Positions 16,580 through 26,012 of a DNA stretch of 64,000 bases are shown here, in pieces. The first letter of the stretch is position 1; each line of letters opens with the position of its first letter. The translations under genes were made by a program, and so were the position numbers. The notes under the pieces are model-generated. The model did not search any database. It was not told where the DNA came from and was given only the letters and a program-made list of their open reading frames with translations. The DNA is from Burkholderia stagnalis (lineage in GTDB: Bacteria > Pseudomonadota > Gammaproteobacteria > Burkholderiales > Burkholderiaceae), in NCBI RefSeq assembly GCF_902830275.1, contig NZ_CADESW010000022.1:1-64000 (forward strand), in the 5' to 3' direction.

Positions 16580-17275
16580 ATGCGTTTCGACGATCCCGCC
16601 ATCGCCGCCGTCTACCGCGCCATCTTCGAGCGGCGCGACATGCGCCATTTCACGTCGGCCCCCGTCGATCCGGCCGTGCTCGCGCGGCTGCTGCGCGCCG
16701 CGCACCATGCGCCGAGCGTCGGCTTCATGCAGCCGTGGCGCTTCATCCGCATCACCGATCCCGCGCTGCGCACACGTATCCATGCGCTCGTCGAAGCCGA
16801 GCGCCGCGCGACCGCCGATGCGCTCGGCGAGCGGCAGGACGAGTTCATGCGGCTGAAGGTCGAGGGCGTGCGCGAATGCGGCGAGCTGCTGGTCGTCGCG
16901 CTGGCCGACGGCCGGGAGCGCCATGTGTTCGGCCGCCGCACGCTGCCGGAGATGGATCTCGCGTCCGCCGCGTGCGCGATCCAGAACATGTGGCTCGCGG
17001 CCCGCGCCGAAGGGCTCGGGATGGGGTGGGTATCGCTGTTCGACGTCGACGCGCTGCGCACGCTGCTCGGCATGCCCGACGGCGCGAAGCCGATCGCGGT
17101 GCTGTGCCTCGGCCACGTCGACGCGTTCTACGCGAAGCCGATGCTCGAGGAAGAACGCTGGGCCGCGCGGATGCCCGTCGAAGCCTGCCTGTTCGAAAAC
17201 GGCTGGAACGGCGCCCCGACCGAGTCGGCCGAACCGGCCGAACCAACCGATTCCGGCGCATTTCCCAAATTCTGA
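16580..17275 (+). CDS. bluB: 5,6-dimethylbenzimidazole synthase BluB
   Basis: 231 residues of the nitroreductase-fold BluB family, which splits reduced FMN with oxygen to make 5,6-dimethylbenzimidazole, the lower ligand of cobalamin. The BluB pattern is clear: VYRAIFERRDMRHF near the N-terminus, APSVGFMQPWRFIRI with the flavin-contact loop, and GLGMGWVSLFD towards the C-terminus. The last ~20 residues (Glu/Pro-rich) are an extra tail. ATG 16580 is chosen over a TTG nine bases upstream. No cobalamin riboswitch was found in front, and no other cobalamin gene lies in the window. Confidence 0.9.
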   Translation: MRFDDPAIAAVYRAIFERRDMRHFTSAPVDPAVLARLLRAAHHAPSVGFMQPWRFIRITDPALRTRIHALVEAERRATADALGERQDEFMRLKVEGVRECGELLVVALADGRERHVFGRRTLPEMDLASAACAIQNMWLAARAEGLGMGWVSLFDVDALRTLLGMPDGAKPIAVLCLGHVDAFYAKPMLEEERWAARMPVEACLFENGWNGAPTESAEPAEPTDSGAFPKF

Positions 17276-17443
17276 GATTTCTGCGAGCCTTTCCCCATCG
17301 CCTGAGCGCCCCGCCGTCGCTTGCCGGCAACAACCGTTCCGGCCCCAAACGTAGGGGTTTTCACTGAAGTAGAATCGCGGCTGACGTTCCCTCCGCCTGC
17401 CTTGCGCATCCCGCGCCCGGCGGCATTTCCCGGGCCCACCGCG

Positions 17444-18613
17444 ATGCCTTTACCTCTTCTCGCCCTCGCCATTGCCGCATTTGGAATCGGTACCACCGAA
17501 TTCGTGATCATGGGGCTGCTGCCCAACGTCGCGCGCGACCTCGGCGTGTCGATCCCGGCCGCCGGGATGCTCGTGTCCGGCTATGCGCTCGGCGTGACGA
17601 TCGGCGCGCCGATCCTCGCGATCGTCACCGCGAAGATGCCGCGCAAGCGCGCGCTGATGGGGCTGATCGGCCTGTTCATCGCGGGCAACCTGTTCTGCGC
17701 GATCGCGCCCGGCTATGAAGTGCTGATGGCCGCGCGCGTCGTCACCGCGTTCTGCCACGGCGCGTTCTTCGGGATCGGCTCGGTGGTCGCGAGCAACCTC
17801 GTCGCGCCGAACCGCCGCGCGCAGGCGATCGCGCTGATGTTCACCGGCCTCACGCTCGCGAACGTGCTCGGCGTGCCGCTCGGCACTGCGCTCGGCCAGG
17901 CGTACGGCTGGCGCGCGACGTTCTGGGCGGTGACGGGCATCGGCATCGCCGCGGCCGCCGCGCTCGCGGTCTGCCTGCCGAAGCACCTCGCGATGCCGGA
18001 AACCAGCATCACCCGCGAATTCGGCGTGCTGAAGCACCCGCAGGTGCTGATGGTGCTCGGCATCAGCGTGCTCGCGTCCGCGAGCCTGTTCAGCGTGTTC
18101 ACGTACATCACGCCGATCCTCGAGGACGTCACCGGCTTCTCGCCGCGCCAGGTCACCTACGTGCTGCTGCTGTTCGGCCTCGGCCTGACGGTCGGCGGCA
18201 CGCTGGGCGGCAAGCTCGCCGACTGGCGGCGGATGCCGTCGCTGATCGCGACGCTCGCGCTGATCGGCGTCGTGCTCGCGCTGTTCGCCGGCACGATGCA
18301 CATGCCGCTCGCCGCGCTCGCGACCATCTTCGTGTGGGGCGTGCTCGCGTTCGCGATCGTGCCGCCGCTGCAGATCCTGATCGTCGACCGGGCAAGCGAC
18401 GCGCCGAACCTCGCGTCCACGCTCAACCAGGGCGCGTTCAACCTCGGCAACGCGACGGGCGCGTGGCTCGGCGGGATGGCGATCGGCGCCAGCGTGCCGC
18501 TCGTGAAGCTGCCGTGGGTCGGCGTCGCGATGGCGGTCGCCGCGCTCGCGCTCACGCTGTGGTCGGCGTCGCTCGAACGCCGGCCGGTCGCCGCGCCGAC
18601 CGAATACGTGTAA
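17444..18613 (+). CDS. MFS transporter, AraJ-like efflux family
   Basis: 389 residues with 12 predicted membrane helices. The start MPLPLLALAIAAFGIGTTEFVIMGLLP is the hallmark of the AraJ/YdeA/PbuE type of drug:H+ antiporter, including the G-T-T-E-F-V motif in helix 1. The conserved loop ILAIVTAKMPRKRALMGL sits between helices 2 and 3. Family members expel arabinose, purine analogues or drugs; the substrate here is unknown. It follows bluB by 168 bases and is followed by another MFS gene, with separate promoters likely. Confidence 0.87.
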   Translation: MPLPLLALAIAAFGIGTTEFVIMGLLPNVARDLGVSIPAAGMLVSGYALGVTIGAPILAIVTAKMPRKRALMGLIGLFIAGNLFCAIAPGYEVLMAARVVTAFCHGAFFGIGSVVASNLVAPNRRAQAIALMFTGLTLANVLGVPLGTALGQAYGWRATFWAVTGIGIAAAAALAVCLPKHLAMPETSITREFGVLKHPQVLMVLGISVLASASLFSVFTYITPILEDVTGFSPRQVTYVLLLFGLGLTVGGTLGGKLADWRRMPSLIATLALIGVVLALFAGTMHMPLAALATIFVWGVLAFAIVPPLQILIVDRASDAPNLASTLNQGAFNLGNATGAWLGGMAIGASVPLVKLPWVGVAMAVAALALTLWSASLERRPVAAPTEYV

Positions 18614-18736
18614 TGCAGGCCTCGCGCCGTGCGGCGATCGGGCCGCGCGGCGCGCGCCGTCGGCGCGTGCACCAGGCCCCGCGCGCTTGACGGCCTTCAT
18701 GGACCGTTGCGGGCCGCCGGTGTAGCATCTCGGCCG

Positions 18737-19897
18737 ATGAAAGCTATTCTTAATCGGGATTTCCTGGCGCTGATCCTGAGCGTCGCCGTCGTCGGCCTGG
18801 GCACCGGCGCCACCCTCCCCCTCACCGCACTCGCACTGACCGAAGCCGGCCACGGCACCAACGTCGTCGGCATGCTGACGGCCGCGCAGGCCCTCGGCGG
18901 CCTCGCGATCGTGCCGTTCGTCACCGCGCTCGCACGTCACATCGGCTCGCGCCGCGCGATCGTCGTGTCGGTCGTGCTGCTCGCGGCGGCCACCGCGCTG
19001 ATGCAGTTCACGTCGAATCTGATCCTGTGGGGCGTGCTGCGCGTGCTGTGCGGCGCCGCACTGATGCTGCTGTTCACGATCGGCGAGGCCTGGGTCAACC
19101 AGCTCGCCGACGATTCGACACGCGGGCGCGTCGTCGCGATCTACGCCACCAATTTCACGCTGTTCCAGATGGCGGGCCCGGTGCTCGTCAGCCAGATCGC
19201 GGGCGCGACGAGCATCCGCTTCGCGCTGTGCGGCGCACTGTTCCTGCTCGCGCTGCCGACGCTCGCGACGATCCGGCGCGCGCCGCTCGCCGGCGACGAC
19301 GCGCATCACGAGGCGCACGATCGCTGGCTCGACGTGCTGCCGCGCATGCCCGCGCTGATCATCGGCACCGGCTTCTTCGCGCTGTTCGACACGCTCGCGC
19401 TGTCGCTGCTGCCGCTCTACGCGATGGATCGCGGCGTCGCAAGCGCGACCGCCGTGCTGCTCGCGTCGATCATGCTGTTCGGCGATACCGCGATGCAGTT
19501 CCCGATCGGCTGGCTCGCGGACAAGCTCGGCCGCGAACGCGTGCACCTCGGCGCCGGCTGGATCGTGCTGGCCGGCCTGCCACTGCTGCCGTTCGTGATC
19601 ACGAATCCGTGGCTGTGCTGGCCGCTGCTGTTCGTGCTCGGCGCGGCGGCCGGCAGCATCTACACGCTGTCGCTCGTCGCGTGCGGCGAGCGCTTCCGCG
19701 GCGCCGCGCTCGTCACCGCGAGCTCGCTCGTGTCGGCGTCGTGGAGCGCCGCGAGCTTCGGCGGCCCGCTCGTGGCGGGCGCGTTGATGGAGCAGTTGGG
19801 CAGCAATGCGCTGGTCGGCGTGCTGGTCGTCTGCGTCGCGGCGTTCGTCGCGGCCGCATTGTGGGAACGTCGCGCCGCGCTGCAACGCGCGGTCTGA
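18737..19897 (+). CDS. MFS transporter, YcaD-like
   Basis: 386 residues, 12 helices. The N-terminus FLALILSVAVVGLGTGATLPLTALALTEAG and the GEAWVNQLADDSTRGRVVAIYATNF loop in the middle of the first half match the YcaD group of uncharacterised MFS proteins. The second half has the repeated motif GWLADKLGRERVHLG. Start ATG 18737 follows a weak ribosome site. No function is known for the group; efflux is presumed. An 8-bp GC hairpin directly follows the stop codon. Confidence 0.83.
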   Translation: MKAILNRDFLALILSVAVVGLGTGATLPLTALALTEAGHGTNVVGMLTAAQALGGLAIVPFVTALARHIGSRRAIVVSVVLLAAATALMQFTSNLILWGVLRVLCGAALMLLFTIGEAWVNQLADDSTRGRVVAIYATNFTLFQMAGPVLVSQIAGATSIRFALCGALFLLALPTLATIRRAPLAGDDAHHEAHDRWLDVLPRMPALIIGTGFFALFDTLALSLLPLYAMDRGVASATAVLLASIMLFGDTAMQFPIGWLADKLGRERVHLGAGWIVLAGLPLLPFVITNPWLCWPLLFVLGAAAGSIYTLSLVACGERFRGAALVTASSLVSASWSAASFGGPLVAGALMEQLGSNALVGVLVVCVAAFVAAALWERRAALQRAV

Positions 19898-19917
19898 CGC
19901 CGGCGCCGTCGCCGGCG
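19898..19917 (+). terminator. GC hairpin right after the YcaD-like gene
   Basis: Perfect 8-bp stem CGCCGGCG with a CCGT loop, starting at the base after the TGA. It lacks a T tract, so it is a probable rather than certain terminator. Confidence 0.45.
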
Positions 19918-19984
19918 CTCACCGTGACGCGCGTGCGTGACGCCATACGTCCGCGCACACGCACCGCCGCCCGCCGGTACAACG

Positions 19985-20008
19985 AAAACGGCCCGCGCAA
20001 TGCGGGCC
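19985..20008 (-). terminator. Rho-independent terminator of the homogentisate operon
   Basis: On the reverse strand the stem GGCCCGC / GCGGGCC with an ATTGC loop is followed by GTTTTCG, a short T tract. It lies about 50 bases after the fahA stop codon. Confidence 0.7.
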
Positions 20009-20061
20009 GCCCTGTCCTTCCGGATTGCGCGTGACTTGTCGCGCCATCGCGCCGTCGCGCG

Positions 20062-21369
20062 TTACGCGCTCCGCGCCGGCAGGATCTTGCCGGCGCACGT
20101 GCCGAAGCCGACGCGATAGCCGTCGCCCTGGCACCAGCCGCCGAGCGTGAGCTCGTCGCCGTCCTCGATGAACGCGCGGCTGCCGCCGCCCGTCAGCGCG
20201 ACCGGCTCCTTGCCGTTCCACGTCAGTTCGAGCAGGCTGCCGAACGAATCCTTGGTCGGCCCGCTGATCGTGCCCGAGCCCATCAGGTCGCCCACCCGCG
20301 TGTTGCAGCCCGACACCGTGTGATGCGCGAGCTGCTGCGCCATCGTCCAGTACATGTGCTTGAAGTTGGTGCGGCAGATCGTCGTCGCGTCGGCCGCGCC
20401 GTCGGCGCGCAGCGTCACTTCGAGCGTGATGTCGAAACCGTGCGCGCCTGCATGCCGCAGATACGCGAGCGGCTGCGGCGACTGCTCGGGCTGCGCGGTG
20501 CGGAACGGCTCGAGCGCGTCGAGCGTGACGATCCACGGCGAGATCGTCGTCGCGAAGGTCTTCGCGTTGAACGGCCCGAGCGGCACGTATTCCCACTGCT
20601 GGATGTCGCGCGCGCTCCAGTCGTTCAGCAGCACCATGCCGAAGATGTGCGCCTCGGCATCCTCGCACGCGATCGGCTCGCCGAGCGCGTTGCCGCGGCC
20701 GATGATGAAGCCCGTCTCCAGCTCGATGTCGAGCTTGCGGCATGCGCCGAACACCGGGCGCTCCTGGTCGGGCAGCTTCAGTTGCCCGTTCGGCCGACGC
20801 ACCGGCGTGCCGCTGACCACCACCGACGACGCGCGGCCGTTGTAGCCGATCGGCATCTCCGACCAGTTCGGCAGCAGCGCGTTCTTCGGATCGCGGAACA
20901 TCGAGCCGACGTTGGTCGCATGCTCCTTCGACGAATAGAAATCCGTATAGCCGGGGATGTCGACCGGCAGATGCAGCGTCGCGTCGCGCTGCGGCACGAG
21001 CACTTGCGCGCGCAGCGCCGCGTCGTCGCGCAGCCGCGCGGCGTCGCGCGCGAACAGCGCGCTCAATTGCACGCGCACGCCGCGCCATGCGTCGCGGCCG
21101 AGCGCGATGAACGCATTCAGCGTCGGCTGCGCGAACACGTCGCCGGCGCCGGCCGGCAGCGTCACGAGGCCCGCGCGCGCGAGCGCCGCGAGGTCGACGA
21201 TCTGGTCGCCGAGCGCGACGCCCGCGCGGCGCGCCGTCTGCTTCGTATCGCTGAAGATGCCGAACGGCAGGTTCTGGATCGGGAAGTCGCACGCGGGTTC
21301 GTTCGCCGTGTCGACCCAGCTCTTGCGGGCCGGGTCGAGCGTCGCGCGCAGTTCAGGGGACATGCTCAT
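20062..21369 (-). CDS. fahA: Fumarylacetoacetase
   Basis: 435 residues. It cleaves fumarylacetoacetate to fumarate and acetoacetate, the last step of tyrosine/homogentisate breakdown. The metal-binding pattern of the FAH family is present: CRKLDIELETGFIIG (Glu-x-Glu) and LLNDWSARDIQQWEY with the third ligand Asp. GSGTISGPTKDSFGSLLELTWNG lies in the C-terminal active-site region. The start at 21369 (MSMSPEL) is set by GGAG five bases upstream and gives an ATGA overlap with hmgA, so the two are translationally coupled. The maleylacetoacetate isomerase gene is not in the window. Confidence 0.95.
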   Translation of the reverse strand: MSMSPELRATLDPARKSWVDTANEPACDFPIQNLPFGIFSDTKQTARRAGVALGDQIVDLAALARAGLVTLPAGAGDVFAQPTLNAFIALGRDAWRGVRVQLSALFARDAARLRDDAALRAQVLVPQRDATLHLPVDIPGYTDFYSSKEHATNVGSMFRDPKNALLPNWSEMPIGYNGRASSVVVSGTPVRRPNGQLKLPDQERPVFGACRKLDIELETGFIIGRGNALGEPIACEDAEAHIFGMVLLNDWSARDIQQWEYVPLGPFNAKTFATTISPWIVTLDALEPFRTAQPEQSPQPLAYLRHAGAHGFDITLEVTLRADGAADATTICRTNFKHMYWTMAQQLAHHTVSGCNTRVGDLMGSGTISGPTKDSFGSLLELTWNGKEPVALTGGGSRAFIEDGDELTLGGWCQGDGYRVGFGTCAGKILPARSA

Positions 21370-22700
21370 CGTTGCTCCGGAGTGAAGTGTTTCTGGATGC
21401 CTTGCCAGCATTCGAAGTAGTCGGCCTGCAACTGCGCGGTGTCGAGCGCGAAGCGCGTCGGCCGGATCAGCGTGCGGGTCTCGAACATGAACGCCATCGT
21501 GTCGTCGACCTTGTGCGGCTTCGTCGTGTCGCTCGCCGACGCCTTATCGAACGTGTCGGCGTCCGGCCCGTGGCCCGCCATGCAGTTGTGCAGGCTCGCG
21601 CCGCCCGGCACGAAGCCTTCGGCCTTCGCGTCGTATGCGCCGTGCACGAGGCCCATGAATTCGCTCGCGACGTTGCGGTGGAACCAGGGCGGGCGGAACG
21701 TGTCCTCGGCCGCGAGCCAGCGCGGCGGGAAGATCACGAAGTCGATCGCATCGACGCCCGGCGTGTCGCTGGTCGAATGCAGCACGAGGAAGATCGACGG
21801 ATCGGGATGGTCGTAGCTGATCGAGCCGATCGTGTTGAACAGGCGCAGGTCGTATTTGTACGGCACGTAGTTGCCGTGCCACGCGACGACGTCGAGCGGC
21901 GAATGGCCGATGTCCGCGCGCCACAGGCGCCCGTTCAGCTTCGTGACCAGTTCGAACGCGCCTTCGCGATCTTCATACGCGGCCTGCGGCGTCAGGAAGT
22001 CGCGCGGGTTCGCGAGGCCGTTCGAGCCGATCGGGCCGAGATCCGGCAGCCGCAGCAGCGCGCCGAAGTTCTCGCAGATGTAGCCGCGCGCGTGACCGTC
22101 GGGCAGCGCGACCGTGAAGCGCACGCCGCGCGGGATCACCGCGATCTCGAACGGCTCGACGTCGAGCCGGCCGAGTTCGGTTGCGATCTGCAGGCGCCCC
22201 TGCTGCGGGACGATCAGCAGCTCGCCGTCGGTGTTGTAGAAGAAGCGGTCCTGCATCGAGCGGTTCGCCGCATACAGGTGGATCGCGCAGCCGTTCATCG
22301 CGGCGGCCGACCCGTTGCCGGCCATCGTCACCCAGCCCTCGACGAAATCGACCGGCTCGACCGGCATCGGCAGCGGGTTCCAGCGCAGCTGGTTCGGCGG
22401 TGTCGGCGGCACGTCGGCCGAATCGCCGAACTCCGACACGAGCCGCTGCGGGCCGCCGAACGGCTCGAACGGCCGGTGCACGGCCGCCGGGCGGATCCGG
22501 TACAGCCAGGAGCGGCGGTTGTGGCTGCGCGGCGCGGTGAACGCGGTGCCCGACAGCTGCTCCGCATAGAGCCCGTACGGCGCGCGCTGCGGCGAGTTGC
22601 GGCCATGCGGCAGCGCGCCCGGCAGCGCCTCGGTCGCGAATTCGTTCGCGAATCCGCTCAGGTAGCCGGCAGTCGCCGGTGTCGACAGGTCAAGCGTCAT
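21366..22700 (-). CDS. hmgA: Homogentisate 1,2-dioxygenase
   Basis: 444 residues, the normal length. The enzyme opens homogentisate to maleylacetoacetate using Fe(II) and oxygen. The iron ligands are visible in PPWFHRNVASEFMGLVHG (His and Glu) and HNCMAGHGPDADTF (His). The N-terminus GYLSGFANEFATEALPGALP is typical for HGD. It is followed at once by fahA (4-base overlap) and preceded by an aromatic acid transporter gene 20 bases away, so uptake, ring hydroxylation and ring cleavage are made from one transcript. Confidence 0.96.
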   Translation of the reverse strand: MTLDLSTPATAGYLSGFANEFATEALPGALPHGRNSPQRAPYGLYAEQLSGTAFTAPRSHNRRSWLYRIRPAAVHRPFEPFGGPQRLVSEFGDSADVPPTPPNQLRWNPLPMPVEPVDFVEGWVTMAGNGSAAAMNGCAIHLYAANRSMQDRFFYNTDGELLIVPQQGRLQIATELGRLDVEPFEIAVIPRGVRFTVALPDGHARGYICENFGALLRLPDLGPIGSNGLANPRDFLTPQAAYEDREGAFELVTKLNGRLWRADIGHSPLDVVAWHGNYVPYKYDLRLFNTIGSISYDHPDPSIFLVLHSTSDTPGVDAIDFVIFPPRWLAAEDTFRPPWFHRNVASEFMGLVHGAYDAKAEGFVPGGASLHNCMAGHGPDADTFDKASASDTTKPHKVDDTMAFMFETRTLIRPTRFALDTAQLQADYFECWQGIQKHFTPEQR

Positions 22701-22720
22701 CGTTTCAGTTCTCCCTCGAT

Positions 22721-24076
22721 TCAGACGGCGCGCGGTGTCTCGGCACCGCGCCGCCGCGTCACGTTTGCAAGCCCGAGCACGAACAGCGCCGAACACAGCA
22801 CCGGCACCGCCGCCGCATGGAACAGCGCGTCGTTCGACCAGTTCAGCGCGATCAGCTGCCCGCCGACGAGCGGCCCGAGCACCGAGCCGATCCGGCCGAT
22901 GCCGAGGCTCCAGCCGATGCCCGTCGAGCGCAGCGAGGTCGGGTAGTACTGGCCCGCGAGCGCGTTCACGGCCGGCTGCCCGCCCACCACGCAGAAGCCG
23001 CCCGCGAACACGACGAGCAGCAGCCACGGCAGCGCGTGCGCGACCGAGCCGATCAGCCCGACCGACACCGCCGCGCCCGCGAAGCACGCGAACAGCACAC
23101 GCACGAAACCGTAGCGCTCGATAAACCAGCCGAGCGACAGCGTGCCGATCACGCCGCCCGTCTGCAGCACGGTGCCGACGATCACCGCGGTGCCCGGCGC
23201 GTAGCCCGCGTCGCGCATCACGGTCGGCAGCCAGTTCGACAGGAAATACAGGTCGATCAGGTTCATGAAGCTGATCGCCCACAACAGCAGCGTGACCGGC
23301 AGCCGGCCGTCGCGGAACAGTTCGGCGACCGGCGCGCCGCTCGGCGCCTGCTCGCGCACGACGAGGCGCGTGCCGGCGTCGATGCCCGCGGCCGGCGCGA
23401 AGCGCGCGAGCCAGTCGCGAGCCTGCGCGTCGCGGCCTTTCAGCACCAGGAACTGCAGCGATTCGGGCAGCCGCGCGAGCATCGCGATCGCGAGCACGAG
23501 CGGCACCGCGCCGCCGACGAAGAACACCGCGCGCCAGCCGAGCGCGGGAATCAGCGCGGCGCTGATGAAGCCGCCGAGCGCCGCGCCGAGCGTGAAGCCG
23601 CACGACACGATCATCATCCGCTTCACGCGATGCGCGGCCGGGCTGAACTCGCCGACCAGCGCCATCGCGTTCGGCATGATGCAGCCGAGGCCGAGGCCCG
23701 TGACGAAGCGCAGCGCCATCAGCATCGGGATCGACTTCGCGAACGGCGTCGCGAGCATCGTCAGCGCGAAGAACAGCGTCGCGCCGATCAGCACCGGCCG
23801 CCGCCCGATCCGGTCGGCCAGCACCGACAGGCCGAGCGCGCCGAGCAGCATCCCGAACAGGCTCGCGCTGAACACCGGGCCGAGCGCCTGCTTCGGCACG
23901 CCCCACTCGGCGATCACGCTCGGCGCGACGTAGCCCATCGCCTGCGCATCGAAGCCGTCGATCACGAGACACAGCCCGCACAGCGCGAGCAGCATCCAGT
24001 GAAACGCGGGGCGATGCGTGTCGTCGATCACGCTCTCGACTTCGAGCGAACGTCCCGCGGCCGGCGCGGCGCTCAT
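22721..24076 (-). CDS. Aromatic acid:H+ symporter (AAHS family, MFS)
   Basis: 451 residues, 12 helices. The AAHS signatures are clear: LVIDGFDAQAMGYVAPSV in helix 1 (the DGxD/DGFD motif) and LSVLADRIGRRPVLIGAT between helices 2 and 3. A long soluble loop sits between helices 6 and 7. Relatives such as PcaK, BenK and MhpT import benzoates and hydroxyphenyl acids with protons. Its position between a flavin hydroxylase and hmgA suggests uptake of a hydroxyphenyl acid leading to homogentisate. Its ATG overlaps the stop of the DUF2783 gene (ATGA), so it is translationally coupled. Confidence 0.9.
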   Translation of the reverse strand: MSAAPAAGRSLEVESVIDDTHRPAFHWMLLALCGLCLVIDGFDAQAMGYVAPSVIAEWGVPKQALGPVFSASLFGMLLGALGLSVLADRIGRRPVLIGATLFFALTMLATPFAKSIPMLMALRFVTGLGLGCIMPNAMALVGEFSPAAHRVKRMMIVSCGFTLGAALGGFISAALIPALGWRAVFFVGGAVPLVLAIAMLARLPESLQFLVLKGRDAQARDWLARFAPAAGIDAGTRLVVREQAPSGAPVAELFRDGRLPVTLLLWAISFMNLIDLYFLSNWLPTVMRDAGYAPGTAVIVGTVLQTGGVIGTLSLGWFIERYGFVRVLFACFAGAAVSVGLIGSVAHALPWLLLVVFAGGFCVVGGQPAVNALAGQYYPTSLRSTGIGWSLGIGRIGSVLGPLVGGQLIALNWSNDALFHAAAVPVLCSALFVLGLANVTRRRGAETPRAV

Positions 24077-24306
24077 TGCACGGCCTCCGCGGCCGGATGC
24101 GCGGGCGGCGTCACGCCCTGGCGCGCGAGCGCCATCGCCTCGCGCAGCACATCGGCGTCGCCGATCTGGTTCGCGAGCAGCAGGATCAGCTTCGCGTTGA
24201 CGAGCTGGCTGTCGCTGTCGGTCAGGTCGCGGTGCATGTCGATCAGCGCTTCGTAGAACGCGTCCGGATCGGCCAGGCGCGGGCGGGTGTCGAGATGGTG
24301 AGGCAT
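24073..24306 (-). CDS. DUF2783 family small protein
   Basis: 77 residues (MPHHLDTRPRLADPDAFYEALIDMHRDL...), highly charged N-terminal half and a helical second half (VNAKLILLLANQIGDADVLREAMALAR). This matches the DUF2783 family, which I know from aromatic hydroxylase operons but which has no assigned function. It sits between the flavoprotein hydroxylase gene (29 bases upstream) and the transporter gene (4-base overlap), so it is likely a partner or helper of the hydroxylase. It is soluble, with no cysteines and no metal motif. Confidence 0.78.
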   Translation of the reverse strand: MPHHLDTRPRLADPDAFYEALIDMHRDLTDSDSQLVNAKLILLLANQIGDADVLREAMALARQGVTPPAHPAAEAVQ

Positions 24307-24335
24307 CACGGGTGTCTCCGATGTGTCGTGGTCGG

Positions 24336-26012
24336 TCAGGCCGCGCAGGTCGCGCGCGCGAGCGCGTCGCCCACCGCCTGCCGGTCGAGCGCGCGCATCC
24401 GCGCGCATACGTGCTGGTCGGGGCGCAGCAGGTAGAACGTGCCGGGCTTCGCGTCGTAGCGCTGCGCGGCGAGGCCGTCGACGTCCTCCAGCACGTCGAC
24501 ACCCGGCGCACCCTGCACGGCCTGCGCCTGCCCGCGCGGCACGACCAGCACCGGCTTCACCGGCAGCGCGAGGCCGGCCACCGCCTGCGCGAGCGCGGGC
24601 GCGTCGCCGGGCAGGCCGAACAGCACGCCCGCGAAGCCGTCGCGCAGGTGCTGCAGCAGCCAGCCGGCCGCGCCGTGCGCGCGCACCGGCGCGTCCGCGG
24701 CCGCCGCGCCCGGCCGCATCGCGCCCGCGAACGCGTCGCCGCCGCGGTCCGGCGTGTTGAGCGGCGAATCGGCGAGCACCGCCGGCACCGACAGGCGGCC
24801 GCTGTTGACGAGCTTGCGCGCGAATTCGCAGTCGCGCGCCAGCTTCAGCGTCGCGTCGCGGAACACGCGCGACACGAGGCTCTTCGGCGTGATGAAGTCG
24901 GTCGAGCGCGTCGAGTTGCGGATGTTCTCGTCGGCCGCGAACTCGCGCTCGCTCGCATAGGTGTCGAGCAGCCGGTCGGGGGCCTGGCCGTCCAGCACGA
25001 GCTTCAGCTTCCACGCGAGGTTGTCGGCATCCTGCACGCCGCTGTTCGCGCCGCGCGCGCCGAACGGCGACACGCCGTGCGCCGAATCGCCGGCGAACAG
25101 CACGCGGCCGTGGCGGAACGCATCCATCCGCTGGCAGCGGAACGTGTAGACGCTCACCCACTCCAGTTCGAACTCGACGTCCGGGCCGAGCAGCGCGCGC
25201 ACGCGCGGGATCACGCGCTCGGGCTGCTTCTCGGCGACCGGGTCGGCATCCCAGCCGAGCTGGAAGTCGATGCGCCACACGTTGTCCGGCTGGCGATGCA
25301 GCAGCACCGACTGGTTGCGGTGGAACGGCGGATCGAACCAGAACCAGCGCTCGGTCGGGAATTCCGCCTTCATCTTCACGTCGGCGATCAGGAAGCGGTC
25401 CTTGAAGGTGCGGCCGTGGCTCTCGAGGCCCATCAGCGTGCGCATCGGGCTGCGCGAGCCGTCCGCGGCGATCACGTAGCGCGCGCGCAGCGTCTCGACG
25501 CCCTCGGGCGTCTCGACCGTCACCGTCGCGTGTTCGGGCGTCTGCGCGATGCCCGACACCTTGTGCTTCCAGCGGATGTCGAGGTTCGGCAGCGCGAACG
25601 CGCGCTCGGCCAGATAGCCTTCGACGTAGTACTGCTGCAGGTTGATGAACGCCGGGCGCGCGTGGCCCGCCTCGGGCAGCAGGTCGAAGGCATACAGCTG
25701 CTCGTCCTGCAGGAACACCTTGCCGACGTGCCAGCTGACGCCCTTGTCGACGAAGCGCTCGCCGCAGCCGAGCCGGTCGAAGATCTCGAGCGTGCGCTTC
25801 GCGAAGCAGATCGCGCGCGAGCCGGTGGACAGCGTGTCGTCGTCGTCGAGCAGCACGACCGGCACGCCCTGCTGCGCGAGGTCGATCGCCGCAGCGAGGC
25901 CCACCGGGCCCGCGCCGACGACGATCACCGGATGGATCGCCGCATCGCGGCCGGCGTCGCGCTCCGCGCGCGGCCGGTACGCGAACTTCAGGGTCTGGTA
26001 ATCGATGCTCAT
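24336..26012 (-). CDS. FAD-dependent aromatic hydroxylase (MhpA/PheA-like), candidate 3-hydroxyphenylacetate 6-hydroxylase
   Basis: 558 residues of the class A flavoprotein monooxygenases, which hydroxylate phenolic rings using NAD(P)H and O2. The three motifs are present: the FAD Rossmann motif VVGAGPVGLAAAIDLAQQG (about 31-49), the DG motif VIAADGSRSPMRTLMG and the GD motif LFAGDSAHGVSPFGARGANSG. A C-terminal thioredoxin-like domain follows, as in MhpA and phenol hydroxylases. As first gene of an operon with hmgA and fahA it probably makes homogentisate, for example from 3-hydroxyphenylacetate. That substrate is inferred from context. The start at 26012 precedes the conserved domain. Confidence 0.83.
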   Translation of the reverse strand: MSIDYQTLKFAYRPRAERDAGRDAAIHPVIVVGAGPVGLAAAIDLAQQGVPVVLLDDDDTLSTGSRAICFAKRTLEIFDRLGCGERFVDKGVSWHVGKVFLQDEQLYAFDLLPEAGHARPAFINLQQYYVEGYLAERAFALPNLDIRWKHKVSGIAQTPEHATVTVETPEGVETLRARYVIAADGSRSPMRTLMGLESHGRTFKDRFLIADVKMKAEFPTERWFWFDPPFHRNQSVLLHRQPDNVWRIDFQLGWDADPVAEKQPERVIPRVRALLGPDVEFELEWVSVYTFRCQRMDAFRHGRVLFAGDSAHGVSPFGARGANSGVQDADNLAWKLKLVLDGQAPDRLLDTYASEREFAADENIRNSTRSTDFITPKSLVSRVFRDATLKLARDCEFARKLVNSGRLSVPAVLADSPLNTPDRGGDAFAGAMRPGAAAADAPVRAHGAAGWLLQHLRDGFAGVLFGLPGDAPALAQAVAGLALPVKPVLVVPRGQAQAVQGAPGVDVLEDVDGLAAQRYDAKPGTFYLLRPDQHVCARMRALDRQAVGDALARATCAA

